DNA of 64,000 bases from Anthoceros angustus (taxonomy: Eukaryota > Streptophyta > Anthocerotopsida > Anthocerotales > Anthocerotaceae): assembly GCA_010909165.1 (NCBI GenBank), contig VJWM01000288.1, forward strand, positions 1-64,000, read 5' to 3'. Made by a program: the position numbers and the translations under genes. Below the pieces are notes generated by a model, which made no database searches, had not been told where the DNA came from, and saw nothing but the letters and a program-made list of their open reading frames with translations. Below are positions 34,856-47,330 of the stretch, piece after piece. Position 1 is the stretch's first letter, and every line of letters starts with the position of its first letter.

Positions 34856-37800
34856 CTTTACAATCCTTTCGCGGGCTCCGAGCCTGAGAAACCAGCTTCA
34901 CAAATCATCAGAAGCACGTTAGGCCTGGATAACATGCCAACCGACAACCTCACAACATGCTTCTCCGCTTGCGAGCGCTGGCTAGTCCTCGTTGTCATAA
35001 GTCTTCCAATCGCGAGAGAATCGAAAGCCAGGGTTTAGGTACCGTCACACCTATGAATTACGCCTTAAGTATCCCCATTGTTGCCAGCCTGATCCATGTC
35101 CATGAATTTGACAATGCTCAGGGCTTCACAACGACTTTCTGGACTTAATTTGACCGTCGTAACTTCAAATAAGATTTAGGGTTGCCTAGTCTCGGGCTTC
35201 AAGCCGTCAACGTGCCGCACACTGTGATGACGGATGCTGTGGTTTTCGAACAAGACACGGGGTTCTAGATCGACGGAGAGAGGGCAACGTACGGGTTTTG
35301 TCCTGATGTGGAGCATCTGCCACCTTGCTAACGGATGTTGCACCCTCCTGATTGCTTGCGCTCTCAGGAATGTTGGGGCTCTTACCGGTGCGATTATGTG
35401 ATTCCCTGTGATGCTTGTGAGTTGCCGGGTTCTTGCTGGAAGGATTGTTGAACACCCAATAAGCGATCAAAGGGCCACACGATTTTCTTCAGGACCAAGT
35501 TCGAATCGGCAGCATTCGAGCTCGTGTCTTGAAGAGGCCATCCTGAAGTGTCAGTGCATTCTGTGATTTGCGTTAGTGACGTATGCCTACACCATTTAGT
35601 AGGCTGCTGTCAGGCTGGTTCGCTCGACGCTTTTGTTTGCTCTGCAGGTTGGTCAGCCATAGGTTCAGGAAAGCTGTGGCCGTGAGTGACTAAAGCTTGG
35701 ACACCTGTTGGAAGAGGTTCAGTGTCGAATTGTCAGGATCTGACGAGAGATTCGAAAGCAAGCTTCATATCAGTCGATAGCTGAATAAAGGTATGAAGCA
35801 GGGTCATCACTCGTTGCTCATGAGGGAAAAGCGAGATTTGAACAGCTTGACCATGTCTGTCGCATGCCTGGACAGGAAGTACACAAGAAAGTGCGCTGCC
35901 AGGCTTCAGAGCCAATTCTCTGGAGTTCACAACACATAAAGCGTTGCAGACAACAGCTGGCACACCCGTTAAGGACAAAATACGTAGCAATATCTGAGTT
36001 ATTAGCAAATAGGGTGGCTCCGCCAAGCAAAACATCGCAAGGTTGGACCACATCATGGAATTCGGGGAGATCTCAGGGACACACATATCCTACCAGCAGC
36101 TAGACCACCTTATTTGCTCCGCAACAGGGGGAGCCCAGTCCAAAATGCACGGCCAGTACAGGATAGAATCACGGGACCCAAGATGAGCATGAGAGAGCAA
36201 GAAGGAAAGCAAGACGCGTCTCTAGTCTCAGGTTCTGACAGTCGCACTGACATCACCCTCCTCCTCCAGACTTCATGGCCTAGCTTGCGCTCAGACTGTG
36301 GCCTGCGATTGATTTCGGTGAAAGCCTTGGCAACGTTTTTCAGGTCAGCAAATGATGGACACCGTCAGAGCACTCATTGAGTCTCATGCACTTGGCAGTA
36401 CCAGCTGTGGCTTGCAAGGCTGAACCCAAGTGCTAGCAGAAAAAGAGTAGTTTACTATGCCCGATTAAAAGCTGGATCTGCCCCATATAAAGCTGGAATT
36501 GCGCACATTCAATGAAAGGGCACAAGCAGGATATGAAGTACAGCCACACGAGCGCCACAGTGCGCTCTTAAAAGAACGGAACACAGCTGCTGCTGCTGCC
36601 TGCAGCAGCAGCTTTGCAGCATGGCAGCTACAATCCTGCGCAATACTACAGTATCTCTGTGGACGACCCAGTGCACCCTTCGAGAAGTTCTTTTTATTGC
36701 TGCTTTTCCCCAAAAGTGGGCACTTATTTTGCCGGCCCGTTACCCGTACTGGTTTTCCCGTGAAGGTCCGCATACAGGCACCGTAGGGTAAACTTCCGAG
36801 CTCAGTGAGGCTGCATACAGGCAGAGACCTTGCGAAGTATTGAAGGCTTGAAGAAGGAGAGAACCCAGGAACCACCCCCGTTTCTGGTTTTCCTTACTGA
36901 GACCAATGTTGTTCAAAATGGTGGTAGTAGCTTGGAAGGAATGAACCTTTCAATTCAAAGAAGGAATAAGTACATAGGAAGGTGTCACTGTTGGCCAGCA
37001 ACCGAAGCCACAAAAAGTTCGTGGGAAGCTCACGAAAATAGTCTCCGTGATATCCGATACAGCAGAACCAAGTATGAGCGGGAGATTACCGTACAAGTAC
37101 CTTGGGCTACTGCTTGGCTGGGTTTTTGAGCATTGTCGCACTCCTGACCCTACAGGTGGGGCACTCGAAATCCCAGAAGAGCCTGTACTTATCTCTTCTC
37201 GGAAAGTCTATGTCCGGTGGTCAAGAACGGGAGCAGATGCCCGGTACCAAACAACCATAGAGGTAGTGTTTGACGCATGACTAACGACTGAGCCACATTT
37301 CCTGCGGGGCCATCATTCAGGTCATATACACAAGCTGGAAGATGTGGTTCATGACCTACCTCTGCCCTGAAAAAAATGGGAAACTGGATGAGAAATTTGG
37401 GTGATGCATGAATTGTACCTTCTGCTTTCTTCTTCCGACCCGACGTGGTGGTGGGGAATCTGGATCTGACAGAGGCAAGCCAGAATCTATCCTGGTGAGG
37501 TGGGAATGCTCGAGTTACATACGAGGGCAGCAACGGGTTTCCTGTCAAATTGGTCTTGTTTAAGACGCGAGGTGGAGCAGGGGGACATCTCTGCGGGAAG
37601 GGAGAAGAGACACGGGTTACCGGTACACGAAGGTACCGACAGCGGACAGGAAACCACGATAGACCGGCAGCGGGCGGTTCACACGCACGACGACGTACAC
37701 CTCGACTCTGACACAATTCTCCCCCTCTCCGATGAGGATGCTCTTGTCCCTCGGAGCATGTAGTCCGCAGGAATTTGATTGTCCTGTTAGAGCGCAGAGA

Positions 37801-38334
37801 AAATGATGCTATCCAGCGATGCAGCACAGCTTCATCATCGCATTTGGGGCTGCGGGAGGGATCTGATCCTGGTTTCAACCTAATCTTTGACTCAATTTGC
37901 TCCTTGCCCACATGGAATCCGCAGAAACAACTGCAAGCTTGTGACAACATCCAAGAAGAGACTGGGCACACCTGGAGGACGAGGTCATACAAAAGGGAAA
38001 TTGCGTATGTACGTGCTCCGTTGGTTTCTGTCCTTTATGGCTTCCCCGGTTTGGACAACATCATGTCCATGACCATAAATGCACATATCTGAACTTCCAA
38101 GGGATTCCGATGTCCCACACATAACTTATCCCGAAGAACTGCTCTATATGTAGATATGCAGATCCGGTTAGCCCGCATACGCGAGCTTCCTCGTCCTGAA
38201 AAGGAAGATCCGGAAAGGGCCATAGCCGGCACGAGCCTCGAGCACCTAGGTGATTGTGGTATAAAAGTGTTTAAGGGCTGAAAGATTGAATTGGCCTGCA
38301 CAGGCTATTAACGGCATGTGAGCTTGGCGGGAGT
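34856..38334. other. 3.5-kb spacer between OS9 and MED27, no recognised gene
   Basis: Divergent OS9 (-) and MED27 (+) promoters lie at its two ends. Minus-strand ORFs at 35,733-36,086 (117 codons), 36,465-36,875 (136) and 37,189-37,992 (267) have no motif I recognise, and no splice chain links them. A spliced non-coding or lineage-specific gene in this interval cannot be excluded. An AGC-rich run (GCTGCTGCTGCCTGCAGCAGCAGC) occurs at about 36,588-36,613. Confidence 0.35.
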
Positions 38335-40452
38335 TTGGATCTATGCGCAATGCAACAATCGAGTCTGCAGCTTGGCAGTCCGGCTCAGTCATCACCGAGT
38401 AATGGATTTTTCGGGCCACGAGCTTCACCTTTGTTTTCCTCGGTGGATCAGCCGGATCCAGTGACTGAGGTACCACAGCCAGCAGTCTCCGTGGCAGTAA
38501 GCCCCATCAGCTCGCAAGATCGAGATCATGCGCCTCCGATGCAGCTCGCCAATGCTCAGGAAGGCTTGAGCTCGGCTATCCGTGTAATTTCCAGCATCCG
38601 AGCTGACTCAGCCCTTATCCTTGAGTCTTTTGACGAATACACCAGGGTCCCCTATGGCAGGAGCAGAGAAGAGGTGGATTCAGCATTTGATTCTGTTGAC
38701 AGGAGTTTTCAGTTGCTGAAAGCAAAGGGTAAGCAATGTCCCCGTCTGTTGCCATGAACAATTGGCAGGCCAGCTAGGATGGACCTGGGAGGTTCTAGGG
38801 TTAGGTTGATTTCTGCTATGTGGGAGCTTGCCTGACTCCACAGTGGTATGTTTCCTTTCAGTGAAGGAGTTGGAAGCAGCAGGACTGCTTGTAGGAGCCG
38901 TGCAACGTTACAACCATCACCAACCTTGGGACTCTAAAACACAGCTGATCTGCACGGATGGTGCTACAGGAGCATATGCATGGAAGCGGCACATTGCAGG
39001 TCAAGCTGCTGCCACAGCAGTGGACAGGAGCAGGTAAGTTTTTCACAGCCTCGTCATGCCATGTCATATGTTTTAATTTTTGCAGAACCTATGGCAGGCT
39101 CCAGGTAGCAGGTGGACTAAAAACATGTTGTTGTATCATGCCTGTGAGAAAGTGAAATGACAAGAGATGTATGTGAGATTTGATCTTGCTGCTGATGCAG
39201 GTTAGCTGTGAAGTCGTTCGAGGAGCAAAGGAAACGTTTGTTCCCTCGTTTTAAGAGAGTTCCTTGTTATGAGGAGAGGCCTGCATGCAAGAAGGACGAG
39301 GATGCCGAGGCGTCAAGTGCTGGTTCCCATCTGGCAAACTTGTTGAAGCGCTTGAAAAGAGAAGCTCCAGTCATCACAGTCGCACCGTTGCAAAGGCTGG
39401 ACTGGGCCAGACAAGGTGGTGTGAGGAGTGGTCCAGGTGCTGTTGGAGATGGCAATCTTCCTGCTGTGAAACTGGACAGCTTGCCATCAACCTCAGGCCC
39501 GTGGAGCAGTACATCACCAGGTAACCATGCAAGTGATGGTGAATCCAAGGCCACATACATGGAGAAGGTTACAATCCTGGATGTGAAGATTGGTGTGTCA
39601 GCAAGGGCCGTCATATCCCTCCTACCCGCAGGCTCTGTCTACCCTGATGCCTTGGCCTTCTTCGCCGCGGACGAGGTATATGTCAGCCCTCAGCTCAGAA
39701 GCTCAATTCAGACATGGTTGGCTTGAGGACGAGAAGGCAATGTGGCTTCCTTCCACTTATCTTTGTTTCTAACTAGACACTGCGTATGTTTGTTAAGGTT
39801 GGGAGCCAGGTGCATGCATGGGGAGTATCACAGCACGCACTATTTCAAAGACTATCTGTAAGTGACATGGACATGACAGAGCATCAGCCTGTTGTGTATG
39901 CTATGCACGGCATTGCTGAAGAGACAGCCTGTGTGTGATGCTCACAGGACTTGGGGGTGAATGCCCTGCACTACTTCAGGCGGCACGACAAGGATTCATC
40001 GCTGGAGCTACTCCTGGTACTGGTTTTTGGTTGCAGTACGTGGCATTAGTGTTAGTGCGGGGGGAGCGAAATGTTGTTGTCTTGTCCCTGTGGTGGCAGT
40101 GATGGTGGAGTGACTGTGTGTGGGGGGGTGTGTTTGGGTGCAGAAGTGGATGTCTTCGTATCGCTCGCTGTTCACAAAGCCCTGCTGGTAAGCCCCTGCA
40201 CTCCGCAACAAGCAAGGTGCTTAAAGAAGTGTGGTTACGGAAAGGGGCCACCTAACTAACCAACATGGGGTGGCGTGCAGTACTTGCCAGCGACTTCTGG
40301 GCCGCGACCCACCAACCGACGTGCTGCTGCCGCCGCTGGTCCGTCCATACTGGCAGCTGCATCTGCATCTGCATCTCAAGCCGGACGACTCTGTGGCGGA
40401 CGCGGTCCCGGCTTTCCACGTCTCGTGCGCGGCGACGCCAAATCCGCTGTAA
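38335..40452 (+). CDS. MED27: Mediator complex subunit 27
   Basis: MED27 is a subunit of the Mediator co-activator that links transcription factors to RNA polymerase II. Seven exons fit GT-AG sites and keep frame: 38,335-38,728; 38,862-39,033; 39,201-39,675; 39,798-39,857; 39,948-40,016; 40,144-40,187; 40,281-40,452, giving about 461 residues. The plant MED27 signature is clear. It comprises VKELEAAGLLVGAVQRYNHH, CTDGATGAYAWKRHIAGQAA and AVDRSRLAVKSFEEQRKRLF, then a helical C-terminal part (VHAWGVSQHALFQRLSDLGV, YRSLFTKPC) ending in the Cys-rich CCTCQRLLGRD. The N-terminus is Ser/Pro/Gln-rich. A Met six codons in (38,350) is an alternative start. Residues ~210-330 are a low-complexity insert that is longer than I would expect for the family. 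Confidence 0.88.
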
Positions 40453-40641
40453 CAGCCTTCCCCTCCAGATTAGCGAGCTCCAGTCTAGGTGTAGCAAGTA
40501 GAAGCAGGGCAGGGCCAGGGCCAGGCTAGCCAAGGTGTCGGCGCCTGAGTCATTGTACGAGTGACAGCGAGACGGGATCTTGTGCTCCCAGTCTCGAAAC
40601 AGGCTCCTCCCGTTGAATCCGCCTGTTAGCGCGCGGTTACC

Positions 40642-40674
<33 letters not shown>

Positions 40675-41731
40675 GTGCGGAAGTGTGGCGTTAACGGCCC
40701 AATCACAGGCGCGGCATGTGGCGTTGACAAGTCCATCCAGGCTTGGTTGCGTTCACGATCGGGGCGGGAGGGTGGGGAGGTGGCGGGCCCCGCCTCGCCC
40801 CGACAAGTATCCTGTGACTCCTGGCGCCAAAGAAGCGGCGCAAAGAAGCGTTGGCACGGCATTATGGTGGCGAGGGGAGGCGAGTGTGCCACTGCGCGCT
40901 GATGATGGTGGTTGGTTAAGCAAGCCAATGAGTGAAGGGGGCGGGCGCTAAGGCGGTTAGCGGCACGGCATCATGGCTGGGAGTGGACTGGCAAAGGATA
41001 GGAAAAGGATTAGCGGAACTGAACTAAGAAGGAGAAGCGGCGATGGCTGCCCGCCGCTCTGCTCTATCATTGCCATGTTTGTTTTTCCTTCCCCCGTGAG
41101 TGTGTATTTTCTTTTTCTTTTTCTCTCCCGCTTTGTTTCTTTCTACCGCCCGGCCTCGGCCTCGGTCCCGGCCCCGGCAGCAGCGGCCCATATTATTCCC
41201 TATTACTTCCTCAATCATATGCTGCTCGGCTCGGCCCGGCCCGGCCCGGCCCGGCCCGGGCAGGTCAGGGCAGGGCAGGGCAGGGCAGGGCACCAGGCCA
41301 GTCCAGGGCCGGGCCAGGCCGCTCAAGTACGTGTTTGACATGCATGCCCACAATCCTTCCTTTCTGTGGACGCTTCCGGCTTCCCGACCAACGGATGAGA
41401 ATCCCCGGCCCAGCAACTGGATCGCTGGTACACGCTGCTGTATATACTGCTTCTGCCCCATCACCTTACCTCACCCACAGCACAGATTCAGGGCCAGCAG
41501 ATGATCGCATCCCATCCGATCATCCGATCCAGGTCCCCTCCTGCTGTCTTCTTCCCCACCTTCTTCGTCCTCCTGCTCTTCCGTCGCCTTCTGCTGCCCT
41601 GTCACTTGCTTGCACCACCAGCTTGCTTCACATGACAGCCAGCGCACAGGCCAGACAAAACCGCACAAGGGACAAGGCATGAGCAAGTTCAACAACAGCA
41701 CTGCCCAGTCAAACTGATTCCCACGCATGTA

Positions 41732-41766
<35 letters not shown>

Positions 41767-42604
41767 TATGGATGGATGTATCTGTGTACGTCAAGATCGC
41801 AATTTATTGTAGGGAGACCAGGTGGGGAATAATCTCACTTTGCCCTGTATTACAAGAGGGCACAGGTATCTATCAATATCTCGCGCCTATGCTACACAAA
41901 TACTTAGACGAGGGGCTGGGCTGCTGCTGCAAAACCAGCAGCACACGCTACCTCGCGTTCCTCCTCCTACACTGCAAAACTTGTCTGGGCGGACACTTAG
42001 CTTCGGTGCTCTGCTACTATACGCCGAGCCAGGAGCCCGCCCAAAGCCTCTCTAAAGGTACCATCCTCTAAGGTAACCCTTCACACTCTGCCGCTGCCGT
42101 TCTTCTCCTCTGCTGGCTGCTTCTCGTCGTGATGTGACAGTCCCCGGATGCCATAGCTTAGCTATAAAGAAAGAACCCAGAGCGCAGCTCTGGGTGATAT
42201 TATCTCATACCGTAAGAGTAAAATTGCCCAGCACACACACTTGCTTGCCTCGAGTCCTCCGCCGTCCTCTTGGCCTGACCTGTGCGTGCTGGAATATGGT
42301 TACTACCATACACAGCTCAATGCTGGGCCCGGTGCATTGAAGTCTTGTATCAGCAGTAAGAAACTAATACGCCCCCTAGGAGGATGGAGGATGGATACCG
42401 CCAACTCTTGTACCTCCAACCTCAGCACTGGAAAGGGCCCGGATCCAGTGTTCTCCATTTCTCCTCATGGCAGTATTGGGGGTAAGCCATCCCCCCTCCT
42501 TCTCCCTCTTCCTCTCTACCCCACTTGCATAGGCTGCCTTGCAAACTGGTGACCTTCAAAAACGCTGAAGGCAGCCCACTCACACAAAACTGACAGAAAG
42601 GGCC
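40453..42604. other. GC-rich microsatellite spacer between MED27 and CRF gene
   Basis: No gene is supported. It contains a CTCCGG hexamer run at 40,644-40,677, a GGCCC/CCCGG run at 41,230-41,260 followed by GGGCA repeats to 41,292, and a (TG)n run at 41,735-41,763. Short plus-strand ORFs here are low complexity. The 3' untranslated regions of the convergent MED27 and CRF genes lie at its two ends. Confidence 0.5.
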
Positions 42605-44494
42605 TCAGCAGCAGTTCACCCCGATCTCCGACACATCTGGAAGGGTGAACCAGTCCAGAGCGCCATCGTCCACAAAAGATACATCAGAAAACTCCTCGTC
42701 GGGCAGGGTGTAGACATCGGGGAACTCCAGCATCCCGTCCACCGTTGTATCGTTGCCCACCACGTCAAAAATGAGATCCTGGTTGAAGAGGCTGTTCATG
42801 CCCTCCAGAGACTCCAGCGAGCTGGAGTTGATGGAGTCGGTACACTCACTGCCCACTGAACCCTCCAAAAACCCAGAGTCCGGGCTGGTTGCAGATCCTT
42901 GCGACCCGGGCATCATGTGCTGCTGCTGCTGCAACTCGGGATGCTGCAGGCCACTGCTCTTCATATCCTGCTCGCTCAGACTGCAGGTGGCCTCGCACAG
43001 CTCTGCATCGTCATAGGACGTTCCCACCATATCGTCGTACTCGCAGAAGCCCTCCTCCAGCTGCCGCAGCATCTCTGCCGACGACACGTCCATCTCCTCC
43101 CCAGGAACACCAACATACAGGAGCCCATCCTCGCAGCAGTCCAGACAGTAGTCATCGAAGTCCGGGGTGGACCCTTCCTCCAGCGAGCCCTCCTCCTCGG
43201 GAAGCTCGTGCTTCACCATCACAGCATCCTCCATTATATCGCACTCCTCCTCCATCACCAACTCTCCATCTTCCTCCTCCACATTCTCTTCCTCTTCCTC
43301 CTCCTCGTCAAAGTCCCCACTCCGCCGAAGCTCCAGCATCAGCTCCTCCTCCAGCAGCCTCTCCTCCCTCCTCCTCTCAGCCTCCTCCTCCTCCAGAGGA
43401 TCGTCATCGTTCACCAAACACTCGGTGGAGAGCTTGCATTCTTGCACAGCGATGCAGCCGGGGGCCAGCACATCGGGCTTGGCCTCGAACTCATCCTCCT
43501 CGTCCCCGCTCCCGCACCGCTCCTCCACCGCCTCAGCTTCTTCCACTTCGTCCTCAATCTGCGGCTCCTCTTTCGACTGGACAGCAGGCAGAGCAGGCGC
43601 CACATTGGCCGGCGTCCCGGAGAAGTTGGTATGAGCCTGAGGCCCTCGGATCTGGCGGGCAGCCTTGTCGTAAGCCTGAGCAGCTTCCTCCGCGGTGTCG
43701 TAAGTGCCAAGCCACAGCCTGACGCCCTTGGAGGGGTCGCGGATCTCGGCAGCCCACTTCCCCCAAGGCCGTTGACGGACACCTCTATACTTCTGCACCT
43801 TCTGCTGCTGTTGGTGCTGCTGCTGCTGCTGCTGCTGTCGAGCCGAGGAGGATCTGGAAACGGACACAGTCTTCTCGGCCTTCCGCAGGGGAACTTCTTT
43901 CCCCACTGCCTCTGATTGACGCCTGCCACCTCCCCGCTTCAAAGTCTTCTTCGCTGCCACTCTGTCCGACTTCTTTCTTCCCTGCACTGCGCCCGGGTGT
44001 TGCAACTTGGACAAGAAATTGGCGGCATTGGTGACGGGCAAAGGGAGCGGTCTGAGGGCAGCCGCGGTGAAGACGGAGTGGTAGCTGGGCACCTCCTGCT
44101 CCTGCTCATGCATCTGCTCCTCCTCAGAGCTCTCCTCCTCCTCGCCATCCTCCTCTTCCTCCTCCTCGTCAGCGTCCTCCTCCTCCTCCTCCTCTCCCTC
44201 AGAGGACGGGGAGCAGATGTCCGGCACATGCCTGCTCCGGCTGATAGGCCGCAGCAGGCGGGCTGTGCCGAAGCCGAAATTTGTGTGGTCGTCGTCGTCG
44301 CTGGAGGAGGAGTCGGCGGCATCGGGATCGGTGCAGATGACCCGCACCCGCTTGGGGCAAACCTGGAACTTGCCCACCTTCCATTCCTCCTCCGAGTCGG
44401 ACAGGTACTCTCGCTTGAGAGATTTCTTGCCAATCTTCGGCGTCCGCTTTACCAGCGTGTTAGATGATTTTGGTAAAGTCTGAGGGCCTGGCAT
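42605..44494 (-). CDS. CRF: AP2/ERF transcription factor, cytokinin response factor type
   Basis: This is a nuclear DNA-binding regulator. In seed plants CRFs act downstream of cytokinin two-component signalling. It is one intronless frame of 629 residues. A CRF domain ([20 protein letters not shown] followed by DSSSSDDD) lies at about 40-68, and the AP2/ERF domain ([40 protein letters not shown]) at about 235-292, with the Ala and Asp typical of ERF-type GCC-box binding. Before the AP2 domain is a glutamine/histidine tract (217-231) and a basic stretch. Acidic Glu/Asp runs at 100-128 and ~340-440 look like activation regions. The C-terminal third is Ser/Asp/Leu-rich. At 629 residues it is longer than the 300-400 of most angiosperm CRFs because of these tracts. 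Confidence 0.9.
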   Translation of the reverse strand: MPGPQTLPKSSNTLVKRTPKIGKKSLKREYLSDSEEEWKVGKFQVCPKRVRVICTDPDAADSSSSDDDDHTNFGFGTARLLRPISRSRHVPDICSPSSEGEEEEEEDADEEEEEEDGEEEESSEEEQMHEQEQEVPSYHSVFTAAALRPLPLPVTNAANFLSKLQHPGAVQGRKKSDRVAAKKTLKRGGGRRQSEAVGKEVPLRKAEKTVSVSRSSSARQQQQQQQHQQQQKVQKYRGVRQRPWGKWAAEIRDPSKGVRLWLGTYDTAEEAAQAYDKAARQIRGPQAHTNFSGTPANVAPALPAVQSKEEPQIEDEVEEAEAVEERCGSGDEEDEFEAKPDVLAPGCIAVQECKLSTECLVNDDDPLEEEEAERRREERLLEEELMLELRRSGDFDEEEEEEENVEEEDGELVMEEECDIMEDAVMVKHELPEEEGSLEEGSTPDFDDYCLDCCEDGLLYVGVPGEEMDVSSAEMLRQLEEGFCEYDDMVGTSYDDAELCEATCSLSEQDMKSSGLQHPELQQQQHMMPGSQGSATSPDSGFLEGSVGSECTDSINSSSLESLEGMNSLFNQDLIFDVVGNDTTVDGMLEFPDVYTLPDEEFSDVSFVDDGALDWFTLPDVSEIGVNCC

Positions 44495-46400
44495 CTTCGG
44501 CCCGGCACCGCCTCAAATCCGTGATTAGAAGGTAGACAATGACAATGTGTAAGCCACCAGAGACACAAGCGTTGATGGCGACAGAGAGGCGGTAGTGCAT
44601 GAAGAGGGCTGTCAAAGCCCGTCGCAGGTGACCTGAGCAACCAGGGCCACCCAGAATGGGTCAGACTTTCTCCTCACCACCACATCCAGCGCCATCCCCA
44701 CACCTCTCCCTTCCTCTCACCACAACTAGGCAGCTGGCAGGCTTCGCAACAAGAAGCAGAATGAAGAAGAGGAAGGAAGCAGAGATGAAAAAAAAAACAG
44801 CACCAAGTACCCAATGCAGCAAAGCAATCCACCCAGGCAGCTAGCTATCGCTACCTGTCTTGAGCGCGGTATGAAGGCGATAGTGCATGAAGAAAAGCTT
44901 GCAACAAGCTTCAGGCAAAAAATTCCCCGACTCCCTCACTCCCCACCGCAGCACAAGTCCGGGACCATCCACGGCTCTACCGCCCACAACCCAACAAAAC
45001 CCACCACGACGGAACGCAGGCAGGCAAGGCAAGCAGAGGAGAGTCGGGCTGGACGGGGGGCAAGGAAGGAGGGCTCTCTCGCTCTGGCCCAGGCCCTTGC
45101 TGGCTCGATGTGGGTTCCAACGACAACACGAGGGAAGCCAGGCAGCCAAGCAGCGAGCGCGCAGACGGAGAAGAAGCGAGAAGCAGCAAGCAGAGGCGGG
45201 GCAGGGGGAGAGGAGAGCAGAGAAGAGCGAAGAGCATGCGGCGGTGTGATGCTGCCGCTGCTGCTGCAGCTGCTTGCTGCTGCTGCGAGGGGTGCAGTGC
45301 CTGGGAGCGAGGGGAAAGACACAGCAAATGCCTCGGGTGGCAATATAAGGGGACGCAGGCGTTGGCGTTTGCCAGCTTGGCCGAGCCCGACATCTCTCTA
45401 CATTACATGTAGGTACATACTACCCCTTTCCTTCGTTGCTTCCCAGTCGCTTCCAACCTTCCCGCCACTAGCCAGGAGCGGAGCCGGGGAGGCGACTACC
45501 GTATCTCACACACTACCCTACACAATGCACAATGCGCAATGCGGAGAGGCGTCGAGACCGCCTTCCAGTGAAGTCCCGCAGCCGTTGTATCGCAGACGCC
45601 GGTTAAAGATAGCCGACCAGCTCGGCCGCTCGGACAGATTCCCACCCTTGTTTCTTTTTCCTTCGTCCTTTTCCTTTTTGGGAGCATATGATCTGCTGTG
45701 TGTGCTGCTGATGAGGCGGCCTGCCACAACCCTCCAATGTACTTGCTACCGGCTGGCCACCGGCGGAGCGCCCTTCCGCATTCCTTGGCCTTACCTTACC
45801 CGCGGCCCAACCCGGCGCATGACCGCACTTGGCGGGAACCAAGAACGGGTTGGCGGCAAAACAAGAACGGGGACCGGGGCGGTGGACAGTGGCGGAAACG
45901 ACCGGCACCGATACCGGGACCGGGACCGGGACCGGGATCAGGACCGGACCGGGGCGGGGTCGGGATCGAGATCGGGATCGGGCTCGGGGTCGGGGTCAGG
46001 GTCGGAGGGGCACGACGGCCCGGCTCTGGCCCCTGGTCGTGCATGGGCGTGCATGGCTGCTTATGGGACCGTCGGTTCCCTACGGCGGCGAATCGGGCCG
46101 AAAGGCCCTAAATTTTTGGGGCTTGTCTGTGGCCAGTCGCACGCCCGCCACGTCGCTATCGTCACCACGTGTCGGAACCGACGACTGCGTCCTAATATAT
46201 TTTGCCTTGCATTGCGAGGCAACGTGCTCCAGGCTTGGGCTCCGTTTCGGAATCTCCGCCCCGGTTGACGAACATTCAACATCCTACTTCTGCCCACTTT
46301 ACATTTTCGCATCCTTTATATTTGTTTTTTCCTAGTAGGTACAACGCCACCCTTTTTTTCTCCTCCCTTTTCACTCGCTCTAGTAGTACCAGTCTTCTTT
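44495..46400. other. Upstream region of the CRF gene, no supported gene
   Basis: The region is GC-rich and low-complexity and should hold the CRF promoter and 5' leader. It includes purine-rich runs at 45,030-45,240, CTGCTG runs at 45,250-45,290 and CGGGAC/TCGGG hexamers at 45,910-46,005. A 484-codon plus-strand ORF (44,814-46,268) encodes compositionally biased sequence (DRDRDRDRDQDR, GSGSGSGSGS) and is not considered a gene. Confidence 0.5.
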
Positions 46401-47330
46401 GACCATTCTTAAAAACTTCATTGTGGCACAAAGTGCTTGATTGTACCCCAAAGATTCAATCCAGTTTAATTAATTCTTAAATGATTGGTAGTACATCCGA
46501 GTATCTTACTTATATATCATATTAATTTTATAATATTCGAAGAATATTTTTCAACTCTTTCATAGGTATAGATCATTTCCCAAAGAATCTCTTGGAACCT
46601 TCCGTCTTATTTCAAAGCACAAACATCTAGGATCCATGGTGCATAACATGTTAAGCCTATGATTTAGTTTGATATAGTGTAGTTTTTTGGGAAAAGGATT
46701 ATGTCTCATTTTAAATAAATTATCTTGAATTGGTAGTTCTAAATATATGAAAGATTTAAGTAGATACTTGACAGCTATTCTTGTGTAGGCATGAAGTGAA
46801 CTTCACCATCTCAATAATATGTTTTAAAATAATAGTTGCTTGTTTGATATATGTAATGAGTTAAGTGAGTTTTGAGCTTTAAAAACTCTTGTTCGATCCT
46901 ATGCCCGGGGAATGATTTATGTGGCGTGGTGCAAGAATTTTATCCATGACCAATACTACGCACTGTGTCAATACTACGCACTATGTCACATGTCCAAGGA
47001 AACAAGTTGGTTTTGAAATTTTGAAACTTGTTGCTTCATGTTGAATTATACATAGAAGTTTCGTGTGGAGGATATTTTGTGTGTCTGAATCATGTCATGG
47101 ATATTAACTCTATTTGAAATTTTGAAACATGTTCTTCACCATTGAACAGAACGTGCAAAGCAAGTGTGAATCGTGTCCAAGATGTCATCTCTATTTGAAA
47201 TTTTGAAACCGGTTGTTCAGTGTTGAGATGAACGTGTCCAAGTTGTCATCTCCATTTGAAATTTTGAAACCGGTTGCTCAGTGTTGAGCCGAACGTGCTT
47301 AGGATATTACGATATCTCAGAATCGTGCGA
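46401..47330. other. AT-rich island, no gene
   Basis: The composition changes sharply from the GC-rich flanks to AT-rich DNA, with no long ORF. The right half is built from diverged repeats of a TTTGAAATTTTGAAAC core. It resembles an old satellite or a remnant of a non-coding mobile element. Confidence 0.45.
47184..47304. repeat. 61-bp tandem repeat with TTTGAAATTTTGAAACCGGTTG core
   Basis: Two adjacent units (starting at about 47,184 and 47,244) share TCATCTCYATTTGAAATTTT, then GAAACCGGTTGYTCAGTGTTGAG and GAACGTG. Two more diverged copies of the core lie upstream at about 47,013 and 47,111. The core contains the palindrome AACCGGTT. Confidence 0.7.

Noticed and set aside
37189-37992. 267-codon minus-strand ORF
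   Set aside because: No motif was recognised and other frames give equally plausible stretches. Kept only as a remark in the spacer entry.
42899-43915. 338-codon and 277-codon plus-strand ORFs opposite the CRF gene
   Set aside because: They are antisense shadows of the acidic and Ser-rich coding tracts; Leu/His or Pro/Arg runs mirror the GAG-rich sense strand.
44814-46268. 484-codon plus-strand ORF
   Set aside because: It runs through low-complexity upstream sequence of the CRF gene, encodes repeats such as DRDRDRDRDQDR and GSGSGSGSGS, has no domain, and coincides with GC-rich DNA where long chance ORFs are expected.
46401-47330. Organelle DNA insertion (AT-rich composition)
   Set aside because: No recognisable plastid or mitochondrial gene, tRNA or rRNA sequence is present; it is a tandem-repeat-bearing AT-rich island.
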